Program-made: the position numbers and the translations under genes | Assembly (NCBI GenBank): GCA_017512985.1 | Contig: JAFWEJ010000005.1 | Coordinates: forward strand, 1-64,000 | From: Clostridia bacterium | GTDB lineage: Bacteria; Bacillota; Clostridia; Christensenellales; Aristaeellaceae | DNA: 64,000 nucleotides | Reading direction: 5' to 3' | Shown here: piece after piece, positions 26,174 through 34,585 of the stretch | Numbering within the stretch: position 1 is the first letter of the stretch | Layout of the letters: the number at the start of each line of letters is the position of its first letter | Notes under the pieces: model-generated | The model's input: only the letters and a program-made list of their open reading frames with translations | Databases searched by the model: none | What the model was told of the DNA's origin: nothing

Positions 26174-26566
26174 ATGAACGAAGTCTATGAATTCCTGAAA
26201 AAGTGCGGCACCTACTACCTCGCAACCGTGGAAAGCGACCAGCCCCGCGTCCGCCCCTTCGGCACCGTGGACGTCTTTGAGGGAAAGCTCTATATCCAGA
26301 CCGGCAAGGTCAAGGCCGTGTCGAAGCAGCTGCAGGCAAACCCGAAGGCGGAGATCTGCGCCTTCGCGGACGGCACCTGGGTGCGCGTCTCCGGAAACCT
26401 GATCCGCGACGACCGCGTTGAAGCGAAAAAGCATATGCTGGATCAGTATCCGGCGCTGCAGGCCATGTACTCCGCGGAAGACGACAACACCGAGGTCCTG
26501 TATTTCGAAAACGCCACGGCGACCTTCGCTTCCTTCGGCGGCGCTCCCCGCACCGTGACCTTCTGA
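26174..26566 (+). CDS. Pyridoxamine 5'-phosphate oxidase family protein
   Basis: A 130-residue split-barrel flavin-binding protein. YYLATVESDQPRVRPFGTVDVFEGKLYIQTG is the typical start, here described as LATVE, RVRPFG and LYIQTG blocks, followed by VSKQLQANPKAEIC and WVRVSGNLIRDD. Members of this subfamily bind FMN or F420; the substrate is unknown. AGGAGG lies before ATG 26174. Confidence 0.85.
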   Translation: MNEVYEFLKKCGTYYLATVESDQPRVRPFGTVDVFEGKLYIQTGKVKAVSKQLQANPKAEICAFADGTWVRVSGNLIRDDRVEAKKHMLDQYPALQAMYSAEDDNTEVLYFENATATFASFGGAPRTVTF

Positions 26567-26613
26567 TCACCGGATATATGCCCCGCAAACCCTTGTTATA
26601 CAATATGTGGCGG

Positions 26614-26642
26614 TTGACAGGGCTGTAACGGAATTGTAAAAT
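26614..26642 (+). promoter_or_regulatory. Sigma-A promoter of secreted SH3 gene
   Basis: Consensus TTGACA, a 17-base spacer and TAAAAT, 47 bases before ATG 26690. Confidence 0.8.
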
Positions 26643-26689
26643 ATAGGATGACCCTGTAAAGAATTTTAACAGTATTGGAGACGGTGAGC

Positions 26690-27388
26690 ATGAAATCATT
26701 CTCTTTCCGGATCGTCCTGATCCTGTCCGTCCTGATGATTGCCGCGGCTGTGCTTCCTGCCGCCGCCCTGTCGGACGACTATACCCAGCCGGATCCGGCC
26801 AGCGTCGCGGGAGCCTGGTGGGAAAGCGCCTCCTGCCGTCCGCCGGTCAAGGTCTATACCCGGACAAAGGTAGTCTACCGCCAGTCTGAAACCCTGATCG
26901 AATCCATCCCGGCCGAAGGCTACTGCTACACCGCCATCAAGCGCGTGAACGTCCGTTCACAGCCCAGCATCTATTCCACAAAGGTCATGACCATCAAGGC
27001 TGCCGGAACAGAGTTCATCGTTACCGCCCGCGCCAAGAACAGCTCCGGCGAAATCTGGTACGCTGTCGAACTGGCCAACGGCACCCTGGGCTATATCCGG
27101 TCCGACCTGGTCAACACAGACCACGTTATCCTGATGGGCAATCCGTACGCCTACGAGTCCTATGTGGGCAGCCAGCCCGCGGCCGCGTCCGAATCCGCCT
27201 CCTCCATCATCCACATCGCGACGCCGGCGGAAGCGGAAGCTCCCGAACCGAAGGTCCTCTGGGTGACCGCGCCGCCCCAGGCGACGCCCACGCCGATCCT
27301 GGTCTATGTGACCCCCGAACCGGCCGGAGCGCCCGAGGTCACGCCCCAGATCATCTTCGTGACCCCCGAACCTTCCAAGGACGAATAA
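26690..27388 (+). CDS. Secreted SH3 domain protein with Pro/Thr-rich tail
   Basis: A 232-residue exported protein. It has an N-terminal signal peptide (FRIVLILSVLMIAAAVLPAAALS), an SH3 domain near 70-135 (TAIKRVNVRSQPSIYSTKV, WYAVELANGTLGYIRSDLV) and a low-complexity C-terminal third with repeated TPEP/PTP units, which may span the cell wall. The start is ATG 26690; an in-frame TTG at 26675 lies in the ribosome-site region. It is a monocistronic gene with its own promoter and terminator. Confidence 0.78.
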   Translation: MKSFSFRIVLILSVLMIAAAVLPAAALSDDYTQPDPASVAGAWWESASCRPPVKVYTRTKVVYRQSETLIESIPAEGYCYTAIKRVNVRSQPSIYSTKVMTIKAAGTEFIVTARAKNSSGEIWYAVELANGTLGYIRSDLVNTDHVILMGNPYAYESYVGSQPAAASESASSIIHIATPAEAEAPEPKVLWVTAPPQATPTPILVYVTPEPAGAPEVTPQIIFVTPEPSKDE

Positions 27389-27404
27389 TCCGAATGTACA
27401 TCAA

Positions 27405-27437
27405 AACCGCGGAGCCGTCGGCTCCGCGGTTGTTTTT
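27405..27437 (+). terminator. Terminator after SH3 gene
   Basis: Perfect 12-base arms AACCGCGGAGCC and complement with a 3-base loop, then GTTTTTA. Confidence 0.88.
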
Positions 27438-27445
27438 ATGCCCGT

Positions 27446-28528
27446 TTACCGGAAGATCCGGGGCAGGAAGGAACGGATGCAGCGGCGCCACACGGTCCAG
27501 TCGTGCCCGCCCGGGAAGGTCTCGCGGATCATGTCCAGGTTCTTGTCCGCCAGGTACGCGTCATCCCTGTCAAAACTTTCCCAGTAGGTATCCTCCGTGC
27601 CCATGGCGCGGTAGAACACCCTGAAGGTCTCCCTGAACTTCTCCGGTTCGTGCAGCAGCTTCATATAGGGAAGCTCCTCGTCCGGGTTCCAAGGCGCCCG
27701 CAGGAACCCGCTGAACAGTCCCGCGTACCCGAACAGGTCCGGATTGGACAGCGTCGTGATGCTGGTATGGAAGCTGCCCATGCTCAGCCCGGCCATCGCC
27801 CGGTTCCATTTGTCTGTCAGCACGTTGTAGTTCTTTTCGATATAGGGGATCAGGTCGTTCACCACAATCTTCGGGAACAGCGCGAAATCCCTCTCTCCCT
27901 CGTTCTTCGGCTTCGCCATGCCGTTCCCCATGACGATGATCATTTCCTTCATTTTGCCTTCGGCGAGCAGCCTGTCGGCGATACGGCCCGCGTGGCCCTG
28001 GTAGATCCAGCCGGTCTCGTTCTCACCGTAGCCGTGCTGCAGGTACAGCACCGGATACTTTTTCGCCGGGTCCCAGGCCGGCGGCGTCCATACCAGGCAG
28101 ATCTCCTGCTTTCCGGTCATGGAGGAGAAGTAATACCTCCGGGTGACCGCGCCGTGTTCCACGCCGTCCAGGTCGTCCCAGCCTTCCATGTCGGCGACGG
28201 GCACGTCCACAAAGTTCATCGGCCGGCAGCAGCCGTAACCGATCGGCAGGTAGGGGCACAGCACGTCCGCGCCGTCCACCTTCAGGAAGAAATACAGGAA
28301 TCCCGTCCCCATGTCAAAGGTTCCTTCCCACGCGCCGTCCTCTACAGGAGAGAGCGGGAAGACCGTTCCGAACCGGTCGATCACGACCTCTTTGGCGTCC
28401 TTCGCGATGATCCGGAAATGAACCTTCCCGTCCGGCAGGACCTCCGCGCCCTGTATGCCGTCCCGGTTCGGTTCACCGAAATACGGATCAAAGGAAACCG
28501 TTACATCCAGCGGCCATTTCTGCTGCAT
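27446..28528 (-). CDS. Esterase with N-terminal CBM48-like domain (XynZ/Fes type)
   Basis: A 360-residue protein. The N-terminal 100 residues resemble the immunoglobulin-like E-set domain of Fes/feruloyl esterases (VHFRIIAKDAKEVVI). The C-terminal alpha/beta hydrolase has the nucleophile elbow GLSMGS, the segment VLYLQHGYGENETGW at the oxyanion hole, and GGHDWTVWR for the catalytic His. It probably removes acyl groups from plant xylan or related sugars. ATG 28528 with GAGGAGG upstream is chosen over a longer open frame. It has no signal peptide, so it may act on imported oligosaccharides. Confidence 0.85.
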   Translation of the reverse strand: MQQKWPLDVTVSFDPYFGEPNRDGIQGAEVLPDGKVHFRIIAKDAKEVVIDRFGTVFPLSPVEDGAWEGTFDMGTGFLYFFLKVDGADVLCPYLPIGYGCCRPMNFVDVPVADMEGWDDLDGVEHGAVTRRYYFSSMTGKQEICLVWTPPAWDPAKKYPVLYLQHGYGENETGWIYQGHAGRIADRLLAEGKMKEMIIVMGNGMAKPKNEGERDFALFPKIVVNDLIPYIEKNYNVLTDKWNRAMAGLSMGSFHTSITTLSNPDLFGYAGLFSGFLRAPWNPDEELPYMKLLHEPEKFRETFRVFYRAMGTEDTYWESFDRDDAYLADKNLDMIRETFPGGHDWTVWRRCIRSFLPRIFR

Positions 28529-28692
28529 CCTGATTCCTCCTCTGTGCCCGTTTCTGTTGTTTTGCTGCCCGGATAAGTACGGACATCTGTCTGTTTTAAC
28601 TGTATTCCATCTCCGCCGGATTGTCAATGGAAACCGCGTCCTTCCGTTTTTTTCGTATTCCGGGAATGAACCTCGCGGGCTTCGCGTTTTTT

Positions 28693-28701
28693 TGGTATAA
28701 T
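28693..28701 (+). promoter_or_regulatory. Extended -10 promoter element
   Basis: TGG directly before TATAAT, 62 bases upstream of ATG 28763. No good -35 box is visible. Confidence 0.5.
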
Positions 28702-28762
28702 CGGCAGTGAAGCCGGGCAGGTTCAGGCCCGGAAAAGTCCGTACAGAAGGAGGGTGCCTGAT

Positions 28763-29431
28763 ATGGCCAAAAAAGTCCTGACTCTTTCGCTCGCGCTGGC
28801 GATGCTGGTCCTGTGTGTTGCTCCCGTACTTGCTGAAACCGGCAATCCCTCATACACGATCATGTATGTCTATACGGATAACGGGAAAAACCTCAATGTG
28901 CGCAGCTCGCCCTATGTCGGCGAAAACATCATCGGCCAGGCCCGCTTCGGGGAATCGCTCAAGGTCAAGCGCTTCCTGGAAAACGGCTGGGCCTGCATCA
29001 TCTGGAACCTGACCGGGGAAGCCTATGTCCAGAGCCGTTACCTCCAGTGGAACAGGCCCGGCTCCTATACGCCCGCCACAGCCACGCCGGCCCCCACCGC
29101 CGCGCCGACTGTCGCGCCCTACATCAACAACCCCGGCAGCAGCTACAGCAACTACGCCAACACCTATACCGATACCCTGGCGGTCCTGAACGCGGAATTC
29201 CGCACCGCCCGGACTGTCACCCCCTTCGTCATCGTCGTCCGTCCCTCCCGGGCCAGCGGCTGGGTCAATATGCGCTGGGCGCCGAGCAAGGATACGGAGG
29301 TCATCACAACCTACCGCTCCGGCGCAAGGCTGACCGTCATTGCCGAAACCCAGAGCTGGTACCAGGTCGTGGACCACGATACCGAAATAACCGGATTCAT
29401 GATGAAAGCCTATACAACCCGTCAGAACTGA
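28763..29431 (+). CDS. Secreted protein with two SH3 domains
   Basis: A 222-residue exported protein with a signal peptide ending at VLAE. SH3 domain 1 covers about 30-90 (GKNLNVRSSPYVGENIIGQ, WACIIWNLTGEAYVQSRYL); SH3 domain 2 covers about 155-215 (ASGWVNMRWAPSKDTEVI, SWYQVVDHDTEITGFMM). A Thr/Pro/Ala linker joins them. SH3b domains commonly bind wall peptides. ATG 28763 with AGGAGG is preferred over GTG 28754. Confidence 0.8.
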   Translation: MAKKVLTLSLALAMLVLCVAPVLAETGNPSYTIMYVYTDNGKNLNVRSSPYVGENIIGQARFGESLKVKRFLENGWACIIWNLTGEAYVQSRYLQWNRPGSYTPATATPAPTAAPTVAPYINNPGSSYSNYANTYTDTLAVLNAEFRTARTVTPFVIVVRPSRASGWVNMRWAPSKDTEVITTYRSGARLTVIAETQSWYQVVDHDTEITGFMMKAYTTRQN

Positions 29432-29457
29432 CCTGAACGCAAAGGAGGTAAACCGTT

Positions 29458-29985
29458 ATGAAGAAGATTACAGCCCTGCTGTGCGCCCTGCTGCTCCTGG
29501 CCGTTTCCTGCGCGTACGCGGAAACCGGCCCTGTTGTGGAGTTCCGTGACCGCATCCAGCTTGAGGGCAGCCTGCCGGACGGCTACAGTTATTCCCTGAG
29601 GGAGCAGACCGAACTCACCCTGAAAGGCGTGATCGAGTCCGGAGATTCCTCCGCGCCTGCCCTGGAGATCTTCATCGGGTTCAACGACAGCTTTGCCGAA
29701 GTGGAAAGCCTGGATAACCTGGACCGGGAATCCCTTGAAAGCGTCAAAAGGGGCTTCAGCGAAGAAGACGACGTCGCTTTCGACCTGTACACCACCGCGC
29801 CCGGAGACAAGCTGCTGGTCGTCCGCGAAAACAACGGCCGGTTCCTGGACCTCTATACCGTCTGCCTGGGCTATGAAATCGAACTGACCCTGTATCCCGC
29901 AGACGGCCAGTCCCTGACCGACGCGCAGATCAGCCGGTTCCTGGAACTCATCCGCACCATGGATATCGTTCCCGTCCGGGGATGA
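29458..29985 (+). CDS. Secreted protein of unknown function
   Basis: A 175-residue exported protein that I do not recognise. The signal peptide ends at CAYAE, with a possible lipobox AVSC. The mature part is acidic and beta-rich with no catalytic or repeat motif. It follows the double-SH3 protein by 26 bases and has AAAGGAGG before ATG 29458, so the two form one transcript. Confidence 0.72.
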   Translation: MKKITALLCALLLLAVSCAYAETGPVVEFRDRIQLEGSLPDGYSYSLREQTELTLKGVIESGDSSAPALEIFIGFNDSFAEVESLDNLDRESLESVKRGFSEEDDVAFDLYTTAPGDKLLVVRENNGRFLDLYTVCLGYEIELTLYPADGQSLTDAQISRFLELIRTMDIVPVRG

Positions 29986-29986
29986 A

Positions 29987-30110
29987 CCTCTGACGACCCG
30001 CAGTGCGGGATATTTCGTCAGAGGTGAATTCAACCGAAAGGAAGCAATCTCCACAGTGTGGAGTTGCGACCATTGAGGTTGCGGGAGAAGCTCTTTTGAC
30101 CCGCCCTTTT
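29987..30110 (+). ncRNA. Candidate structured RNA
   Basis: Three hairpins occur in a row between the secreted-protein gene and the terminator at 30117. Hairpin 1 pairs CCTCTGACG (29987-29995) with CGTCAGAGG (30016-30024) around an inner CCCGC/GCGGG stem. Hairpin 2 pairs GCAA-CTCCACA with TGTGGAG-TTGC (about 30043-30067), enclosed by CAACC and GGTTG. Hairpin 3 pairs GCGGG with CCCGC (30080-30104). I do not recognise the family. It could be a small RNA or a processed 3' end. Confidence 0.4.
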
Positions 30111-30116
30111 CCCTCC

Positions 30117-30151
30117 CCCGGATCCGCACGGATCCGGGATTTTTCTTTTTT
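30117..30151 (+). terminator. Terminator upstream of marR-like gene
   Basis: Eight-base arms CCCGGATC and GATCCGGG with a 6-base loop, followed by a long T-run broken by one C. It ends the upstream transcript six bases before the next promoter. Confidence 0.85.
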
Positions 30152-30156
30152 CCCTC

Positions 30157-30185
30157 TTGACAATATTTCGGTACCGAATTATAAT
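30157..30185 (+). promoter_or_regulatory. Consensus sigma-A promoter of marR-like gene
   Basis: TTGACA and TATAAT with a 17-base spacer, both boxes perfect. The operator palindrome lies inside the spacer. Confidence 0.92.
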
Positions 30186-30204
30186 ACAATTGTTCGGTAC
30201 CTAA
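30167..30204 (+). promoter_or_regulatory. Two operator copies for the MarR-like repressor
   Basis: TTCGGTACCGAA (30167-30178) is a perfect palindrome in the promoter spacer; TTCGGTACCTAA (30193-30204) is a second copy 26 bases downstream. Binding would block RNA polymerase, so the gene is probably self-repressed. Confidence 0.8.
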
Positions 30205-30242
30205 TTTTATTGACGATACCGCTGAAAGGAGCGATGATAAAC

Positions 30243-30803
30243 ATGAACAAACCCGATCTGGATGTAATCCTGGCCTCCCTGAAGCTGGCGCGCGCCATGC
30301 GGCGCTGCCCGCCGGAACGCGGGGAAGCTCCCTTCCCGCCGGCTGTCGGCCGCCTGCTGGCCTGCGCGGCGGAAAACCCGGGCGTTTCCTCCCGGGAACT
30401 GTGCGAACTGCTGGATATCCGTCCCTCCTCCCTGAGCGAGATGCTCTCCCGCGCCGAGGCGGACGGCCTGCTCACCCGCGCCGTGGACGAAGAGGACCGC
30501 CGGATCCAGCACATTACCCTGTCCGCCAAAGGCAGCAAGCTGATCTCCGATCTCGAAGCCGCCCGCGACCAGGACGCGCGGAAAAAAACGGCCTGCCTGA
30601 CCGAAGAGGAAAAGCGGCAGTTCGTGACTCTCTGCAACAAACTCAGCGAGCACATCGAGCGCCTCGCCCTGGACCTGCCGGAGGATCGCCGCATGCCCCC
30701 GCCCCCTCCCGGCCCCCATCATCCCCCTTTTAACATGCCGGAAGATGACGGTCCCAGAGGTCCCCGCCCGCCTTTTCCAAAGCCTGAACGGTTCCGCTGC
30801 TGA
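30243..30803 (+). CDS. MarR family transcriptional regulator
   Basis: A 186-residue winged-helix regulator. The DNA-binding part reads NPGVSSRELCELLDIRPSSLSEMLSRAEADGLLTR with the wing VDEEDRRIQHITLSAKG. The last 35 residues are Pro/His-rich (PPPPPGPHHPPF), which is unusual and could bind metal. Two in-frame ATGs exist; 30243 is preferred because 30234 lies two bases from GGAG. It has a consensus promoter containing its own operator. Its regulated targets are not visible here. Confidence 0.88.
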   Translation: MNKPDLDVILASLKLARAMRRCPPERGEAPFPPAVGRLLACAAENPGVSSRELCELLDIRPSSLSEMLSRAEADGLLTRAVDEEDRRIQHITLSAKGSKLISDLEAARDQDARKKTACLTEEEKRQFVTLCNKLSEHIERLALDLPEDRRMPPPPPGPHHPPFNMPEDDGPRGPRPPFPKPERFRC

Positions 30804-30833
30804 GGGATAGCGGGCCCGCCCAAAACAAACTGA

Positions 30834-30868
30834 ATCGCCGATGCATTTGCACCGGCGATCTTTCTTTC
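30834..30868 (+). terminator. Terminator after marR-like gene
   Basis: Arms ATCGCCG and CGGCGAT followed by CTTTCTTTCTT. Confidence 0.7.
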
Positions 30869-30871
30869 TTG

Positions 30872-32164
30872 TTATTCTTTCTCTTCTTCTTTGGTTTCTT
30901 CCGCTTCCTCAGGCTGCTCCTCCGGTTTCTCTTCCGGCAGCTCTTCCACCTGCATCCGCGTAACCCGGAACCCGTCCATCTCCGTCACGGTGAACCGGTG
31001 CCTTCCCAGCGTGAAGCTGTCCCCGACCTCCGGCACCTTCTCCAGCATCTCGCCGGCCCATCCGCCGACGGTATCCGTATCGTATTCGTTCTCCGCTTCC
31101 AGCTTGTCCAGCAGCTCCTGCAGCTGCATGTTGCCGTCCACGATCAGCGTGCCGTCTTCCTGCTCAACGACCTCTTCGCTCACTTCGTCGTGCTCGTCGT
31201 AGATCTCGCCGACCAGTTCCTCCAGCACGTCCTCCATCGTCACGATGCCCTCGGTGCCGCCGAACTCGTCCAGCAGGATCACCAGGTGCGTCTGGGAGGT
31301 CCGGAACTGCTTCAGCAGGTTGCCGATGGACAGGCTCGCCGGCGCGAACACCGGCTCCTTCATGATCTGAGTGATATCCGTGCAGCCCTCGTGGGTCATC
31401 TTGTAGAAGTCTTTTTCATGCAGGATGCCGACGATATGGTCCAGGTCCTCGTGATACACGGGAATGCGGGAGAACCAGGTGTCCCGGAACAGGTCCGCCG
31501 CGTCCTCGATGCTCGCGTTGTCCTCAATCGCCGTCACGTCCACCCGGGGCGTCATAATGTCCGCCGCGTCCTGGTCGTTGAACACGATCGCGGAGCGGAT
31601 CAGTTCAACCTCTTCCTCTTCGATGTCGCCCTCGGTCTGCGCTTCGTCGATCATCGTCATCAGTTCGTCCTCGATCTGGCTCTCTTCCGGTTCCGGCCTG
31701 ATCAGTTTGCTCAGCAGCTTCCGCCACAGGCTGAACAGCAGGTCCAGCGGGAGCAGAAGCATCATCAGGAAGCTGATCACCGGGCTGACCGACATGGCGT
31801 ACCGCTCCGGCTGCTGCTTGGCCAGGGTCTTGGGACCGACTTCGCCGATAAACAGCACCAGCACCGTCATCATCACGGAGGCGAGCGTCGTCGCCAGATC
31901 TTCCTTGCCCGGCAGGATGCGCGTGGTGAACAGCAGGGTCGCGATGGCCGTGCCCACAATGTTCACCAGGTTATTGCCGATCAGGACGGTTGTAATGAGA
32001 CTGTCGTATTTTTCAAGCAACGCAAGCGCGATCTGGGCCTTTTCCTTCCGGGGACCGTCCACGGTCTTCAGCTTCACCCGGTTACAGGCGGAATAGGCTG
32101 TCTCCGTCGCGGAGAAAAACGCGGAAAGCAGGATACACAGGATCAGGGCAAGCCATAAACCCAT
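30872..32164 (-). CDS. CNNM/CorC-type CBS domain membrane protein
   Basis: A 430-residue protein of the HlyC/CorC family. The N-terminal DUF21 region has four hydrophobic helices (LALILCILLSAFFSATETAYS and later ones). Two CBS domains follow (IMTPRVDVTAIEDNASIEDAADLF, EPVFAPASLSIGNLLKQFRTSQTHLVILLDEFGGTEGIVTMEDVLEEL shown here only as key blocks). A C-terminal CorC_HlyC domain ends in an acidic Glu-rich tail. Such proteins are linked to Mg/Co export or hemolysin-like activity. Start ATG 32164 is chosen because the membrane segment begins there and a promoter lies at 32235-32263. Confidence 0.9.
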   Translation of the reverse strand: MGLWLALILCILLSAFFSATETAYSACNRVKLKTVDGPRKEKAQIALALLEKYDSLITTVLIGNNLVNIVGTAIATLLFTTRILPGKEDLATTLASVMMTVLVLFIGEVGPKTLAKQQPERYAMSVSPVISFLMMLLLPLDLLFSLWRKLLSKLIRPEPEESQIEDELMTMIDEAQTEGDIEEEEVELIRSAIVFNDQDAADIMTPRVDVTAIEDNASIEDAADLFRDTWFSRIPVYHEDLDHIVGILHEKDFYKMTHEGCTDITQIMKEPVFAPASLSIGNLLKQFRTSQTHLVILLDEFGGTEGIVTMEDVLEELVGEIYDEHDEVSEEVVEQEDGTLIVDGNMQLQELLDKLEAENEYDTDTVGGWAGEMLEKVPEVGDSFTLGRHRFTVTEMDGFRVTRMQVEELPEEKPEEQPEEAEETKEEEKE

Positions 32165-32234
32165 GAAAACATTCAATCCTTTCAAAAACACCCAACCATA
32201 ATAAGGAACCGTTCCGCCGCCGCGGAACAAGGGG

Positions 32235-32263
32235 ATTATACCATGTAAACCCTTGATTTGCAA
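32235..32263 (-). promoter_or_regulatory. Promoter of the CorC-type gene
   Basis: On the minus strand TTGCAA, a 17-base spacer and TATAAT, 71 bases before ATG 32164. Confidence 0.72.
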
Positions 32264-32275
32264 CAACGCCGGCGG

Positions 32276-32304
32276 TTGTATCTTTCCCCCGGATGTGGTA
32301 TGAT
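32276..32304 (+). promoter_or_regulatory. Promoter of the HD-GYP gene
   Basis: TTGTAT, 17-base spacer and TATGAT, 47 bases before ATG 32351. Confidence 0.65.
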
Positions 32305-32350
32305 AATCTGCGACGGACATTGTTGAATACAACCTGAGAGGAAAACGTCC

Positions 32351-34495
32351 ATGACATCTCCTGTCATTCCTGAAAAGCGGCATCCGTTCCGGAACTGCCT
32401 GCTGATGTGCGTGATCGGCATCGCGCTGAACCTGCTGCTGAGCGAGCTGGCCAGGCTGCTGCATATCCCGCTCTACCTGGACTCTGTCGGCACGGTTCTC
32501 ACCGCCATAGTCGGCGGGTACCTGCCCGGCATGCTGACAGGTTTCCTGACCAACGTCCTGCTGTGGATTATCAACGGAGACCCCACAACAGTCTACTACG
32601 GCGTCATCAGCGTACTGATCGCCGCCCTGGCCGCCTTCCTGGCCCGCAGGGGCTGGTACCGTACCGTCGGCAGGTCCCTCCGCTCCGTTCCGCTGCTGGC
32701 GCTTGTCGGCGGCGGTCTCGGATCCCTGCTGACATTCGGCCTGTACAAGCTTGACTTCGGACAGGAGCTGAGCGCGGAACTGGCTCATTTCTTCTATGAC
32801 AACGGCCTGCAGAGCGTCTTCTGTGCGCAGCTGCTGGGCGATATCCTGATCGACGTCGCGGACAAACTCCTCGTCGTACTCATCGTCTGCCTCCTCCTGC
32901 GCTGCGTTCCGGACTCCGGGCGGTATAAACTGTACCTGCGCTTCTGGCAGCAGAATCCGCTCTCCATGGAGGACCGGAAGGCCTCCCGTGATTTCAGGGT
33001 CCGCGGCATGTCCCTCCGTTCCAAGTTCCTGCTCCTGATCCTCGTCGGCATGACGATCGTCGCCATTCTCACCACTGCCCTCGGTTACGCCATGTATCAG
33101 AAGCAGATATTTGACGCCCAGGCGGATATGGGCGGAGGCGTCGCCCGCGTGGTCGCCTCTTCCTTTGACGCGGACCGCGTGGACGAATACATGGAGCTGG
33201 GGGAAAAGGCCGAAGGCTACAGGGACGCCGAGACCGTCATGGCCCGCGTTCGGGACAGCTCTGAGGATATCAAATACGTCTATGTCTACCAGATCCGGGA
33301 AGACGGCTGCCATGTGGTTTTTGACCCGGACACCGCAGAGGAAAAAGGATACGACCCGGGATCCATCCAGCCGTTTGACTTAGCTTTCGACAGCTATCGG
33401 GATGACCTGCTTGCCGGCCGGCCGATCAAACCGGTCATAAACAACTCGGAAGAATACGGCTGGCTCTATACGATCTACCAGCCGGTGCAGGACAGCGCCG
33501 GAAAGACTGTCTGCTACGCCGGCGTCGACATAGATATGAATTCAATCATGAGCGGTCTGTATTCCTACCTGGCCAGGGTCCTCAGCCTCTTTGTCGGCAT
33601 CATCGCAATCCTGCTGGCCATATTCCTGCTCCTGGCGGATTCCGGCGTCATCATGCCGATCAACTCCATGGCGCTGGCCGCCTCCCGCTTTGCCTTCGAC
33701 AGCGAGACGCACCGGAGCGACGGCATGGAGCAGGTGCGCGCCCTGGGCATCCACACAGGCGATGAAATCGAGAACCTCTACGACGCCATTACGCAGACCA
33801 CCGAGGACTCCGTCCGCTACATCGCCGAATCCCAGGAAAAGAACCGGACCATCGCCCGCATGCAGGAGAACCTGATTCTCGTGCTCGCGGACATGGTGGA
33901 AAGCCGCGACCAGTTCACCGGCGATCATGTGAAGAACACCTCGGAATATACGCTCATCATCATGGACCAGCTGAAAAAGGAAGGCTTCTATACCGACCAG
34001 CTGACCGATGAGTTCGTCCGGAACGTCTATCATTCCGCCCCCCTGCACGATATCGGCAAGATCCGCGTTCCCGACAGTATCCTGAACAAGCCCGGCAAGC
34101 TGACGGACGAGGAATTCGAGAACATGAAGCTTCATACGGTCTACGGCCGGGACGTGATCGAGAAGGCAAAGAAGGCCTCCTCGGACGTGTCCTACCTCAA
34201 CGAGGCGGAAAACCTCTCCCTCTATCACCATGAAAAGTGGAACGGCAAGGGCTATCCCCACGGCCTGTCCGGGGAGGACATCCCTCTCTCGGCCCGCATC
34301 ATGGCCGTGGCGGACGTGTTCGACGCCCTGGTCTCCAAGCGCAGCTACAAGGAACCCTTCCCCTTTGAAAAGGCAATGGACATCATCCGGGAAGGCGCCG
34401 GAAACCACTTCGACCCGCACGTCGCCGAAGCGTTCATGCATGCGGAGGACAGGGTCCGCCGGGTGCTCGGCGAACGGCAGACGGAAGAGAAATAA
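32351..34495 (+). CDS. Membrane HD-GYP domain phosphodiesterase
   Basis: A 714-residue signalling protein. The N-terminal ~200 residues hold six hydrophobic helices resembling ECF-transporter S components (LDSVGTVLTAIVGGYLPGMLTGFLTNV). Then comes a membrane helix near 220-240, an extracytoplasmic Cache-like sensor region of about 150 residues, another membrane helix near 405-430 with a HAMP-like stretch, and an HD-GYP domain at the C terminus (HDIGKIRVPDSILNKPG near 565, HHEKWNGKGYPHGLSG near 625, DVFDALVSKRSY). The HD and GYP residues are present, so it should degrade cyclic di-GMP or a related dinucleotide. The S-component-like N terminus suggests ligand-controlled activity. Confidence 0.9.
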   Translation: MTSPVIPEKRHPFRNCLLMCVIGIALNLLLSELARLLHIPLYLDSVGTVLTAIVGGYLPGMLTGFLTNVLLWIINGDPTTVYYGVISVLIAALAAFLARRGWYRTVGRSLRSVPLLALVGGGLGSLLTFGLYKLDFGQELSAELAHFFYDNGLQSVFCAQLLGDILIDVADKLLVVLIVCLLLRCVPDSGRYKLYLRFWQQNPLSMEDRKASRDFRVRGMSLRSKFLLLILVGMTIVAILTTALGYAMYQKQIFDAQADMGGGVARVVASSFDADRVDEYMELGEKAEGYRDAETVMARVRDSSEDIKYVYVYQIREDGCHVVFDPDTAEEKGYDPGSIQPFDLAFDSYRDDLLAGRPIKPVINNSEEYGWLYTIYQPVQDSAGKTVCYAGVDIDMNSIMSGLYSYLARVLSLFVGIIAILLAIFLLLADSGVIMPINSMALAASRFAFDSETHRSDGMEQVRALGIHTGDEIENLYDAITQTTEDSVRYIAESQEKNRTIARMQENLILVLADMVESRDQFTGDHVKNTSEYTLIIMDQLKKEGFYTDQLTDEFVRNVYHSAPLHDIGKIRVPDSILNKPGKLTDEEFENMKLHTVYGRDVIEKAKKASSDVSYLNEAENLSLYHHEKWNGKGYPHGLSGEDIPLSARIMAVADVFDALVSKRSYKEPFPFEKAMDIIREGAGNHFDPHVAEAFMHAEDRVRRVLGERQTEEK

Positions 34496-34585
34496 GACCG
34501 GTTATTTCTCGCCTTTCGCAATTTATTCCGTTCTTTCCATGTCATATAATGGCATTGACTAAAATCAGGAAAGGAGGATTTCTGT

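Noticed and set aside
29987..30024. Hammerhead-like CUGACGA in hairpin 1 of the RNA candidate
   Set aside because: The required GAAA on the other side of the stem is missing and CUGACGA is paired, so it is not a hammerhead ribozyme.
32165..33313. N-terminal extension of the CorC-type frame
   Set aside because: It overlaps the divergent HD-GYP gene and two promoters; the protein family starts with the membrane domain at 32164.
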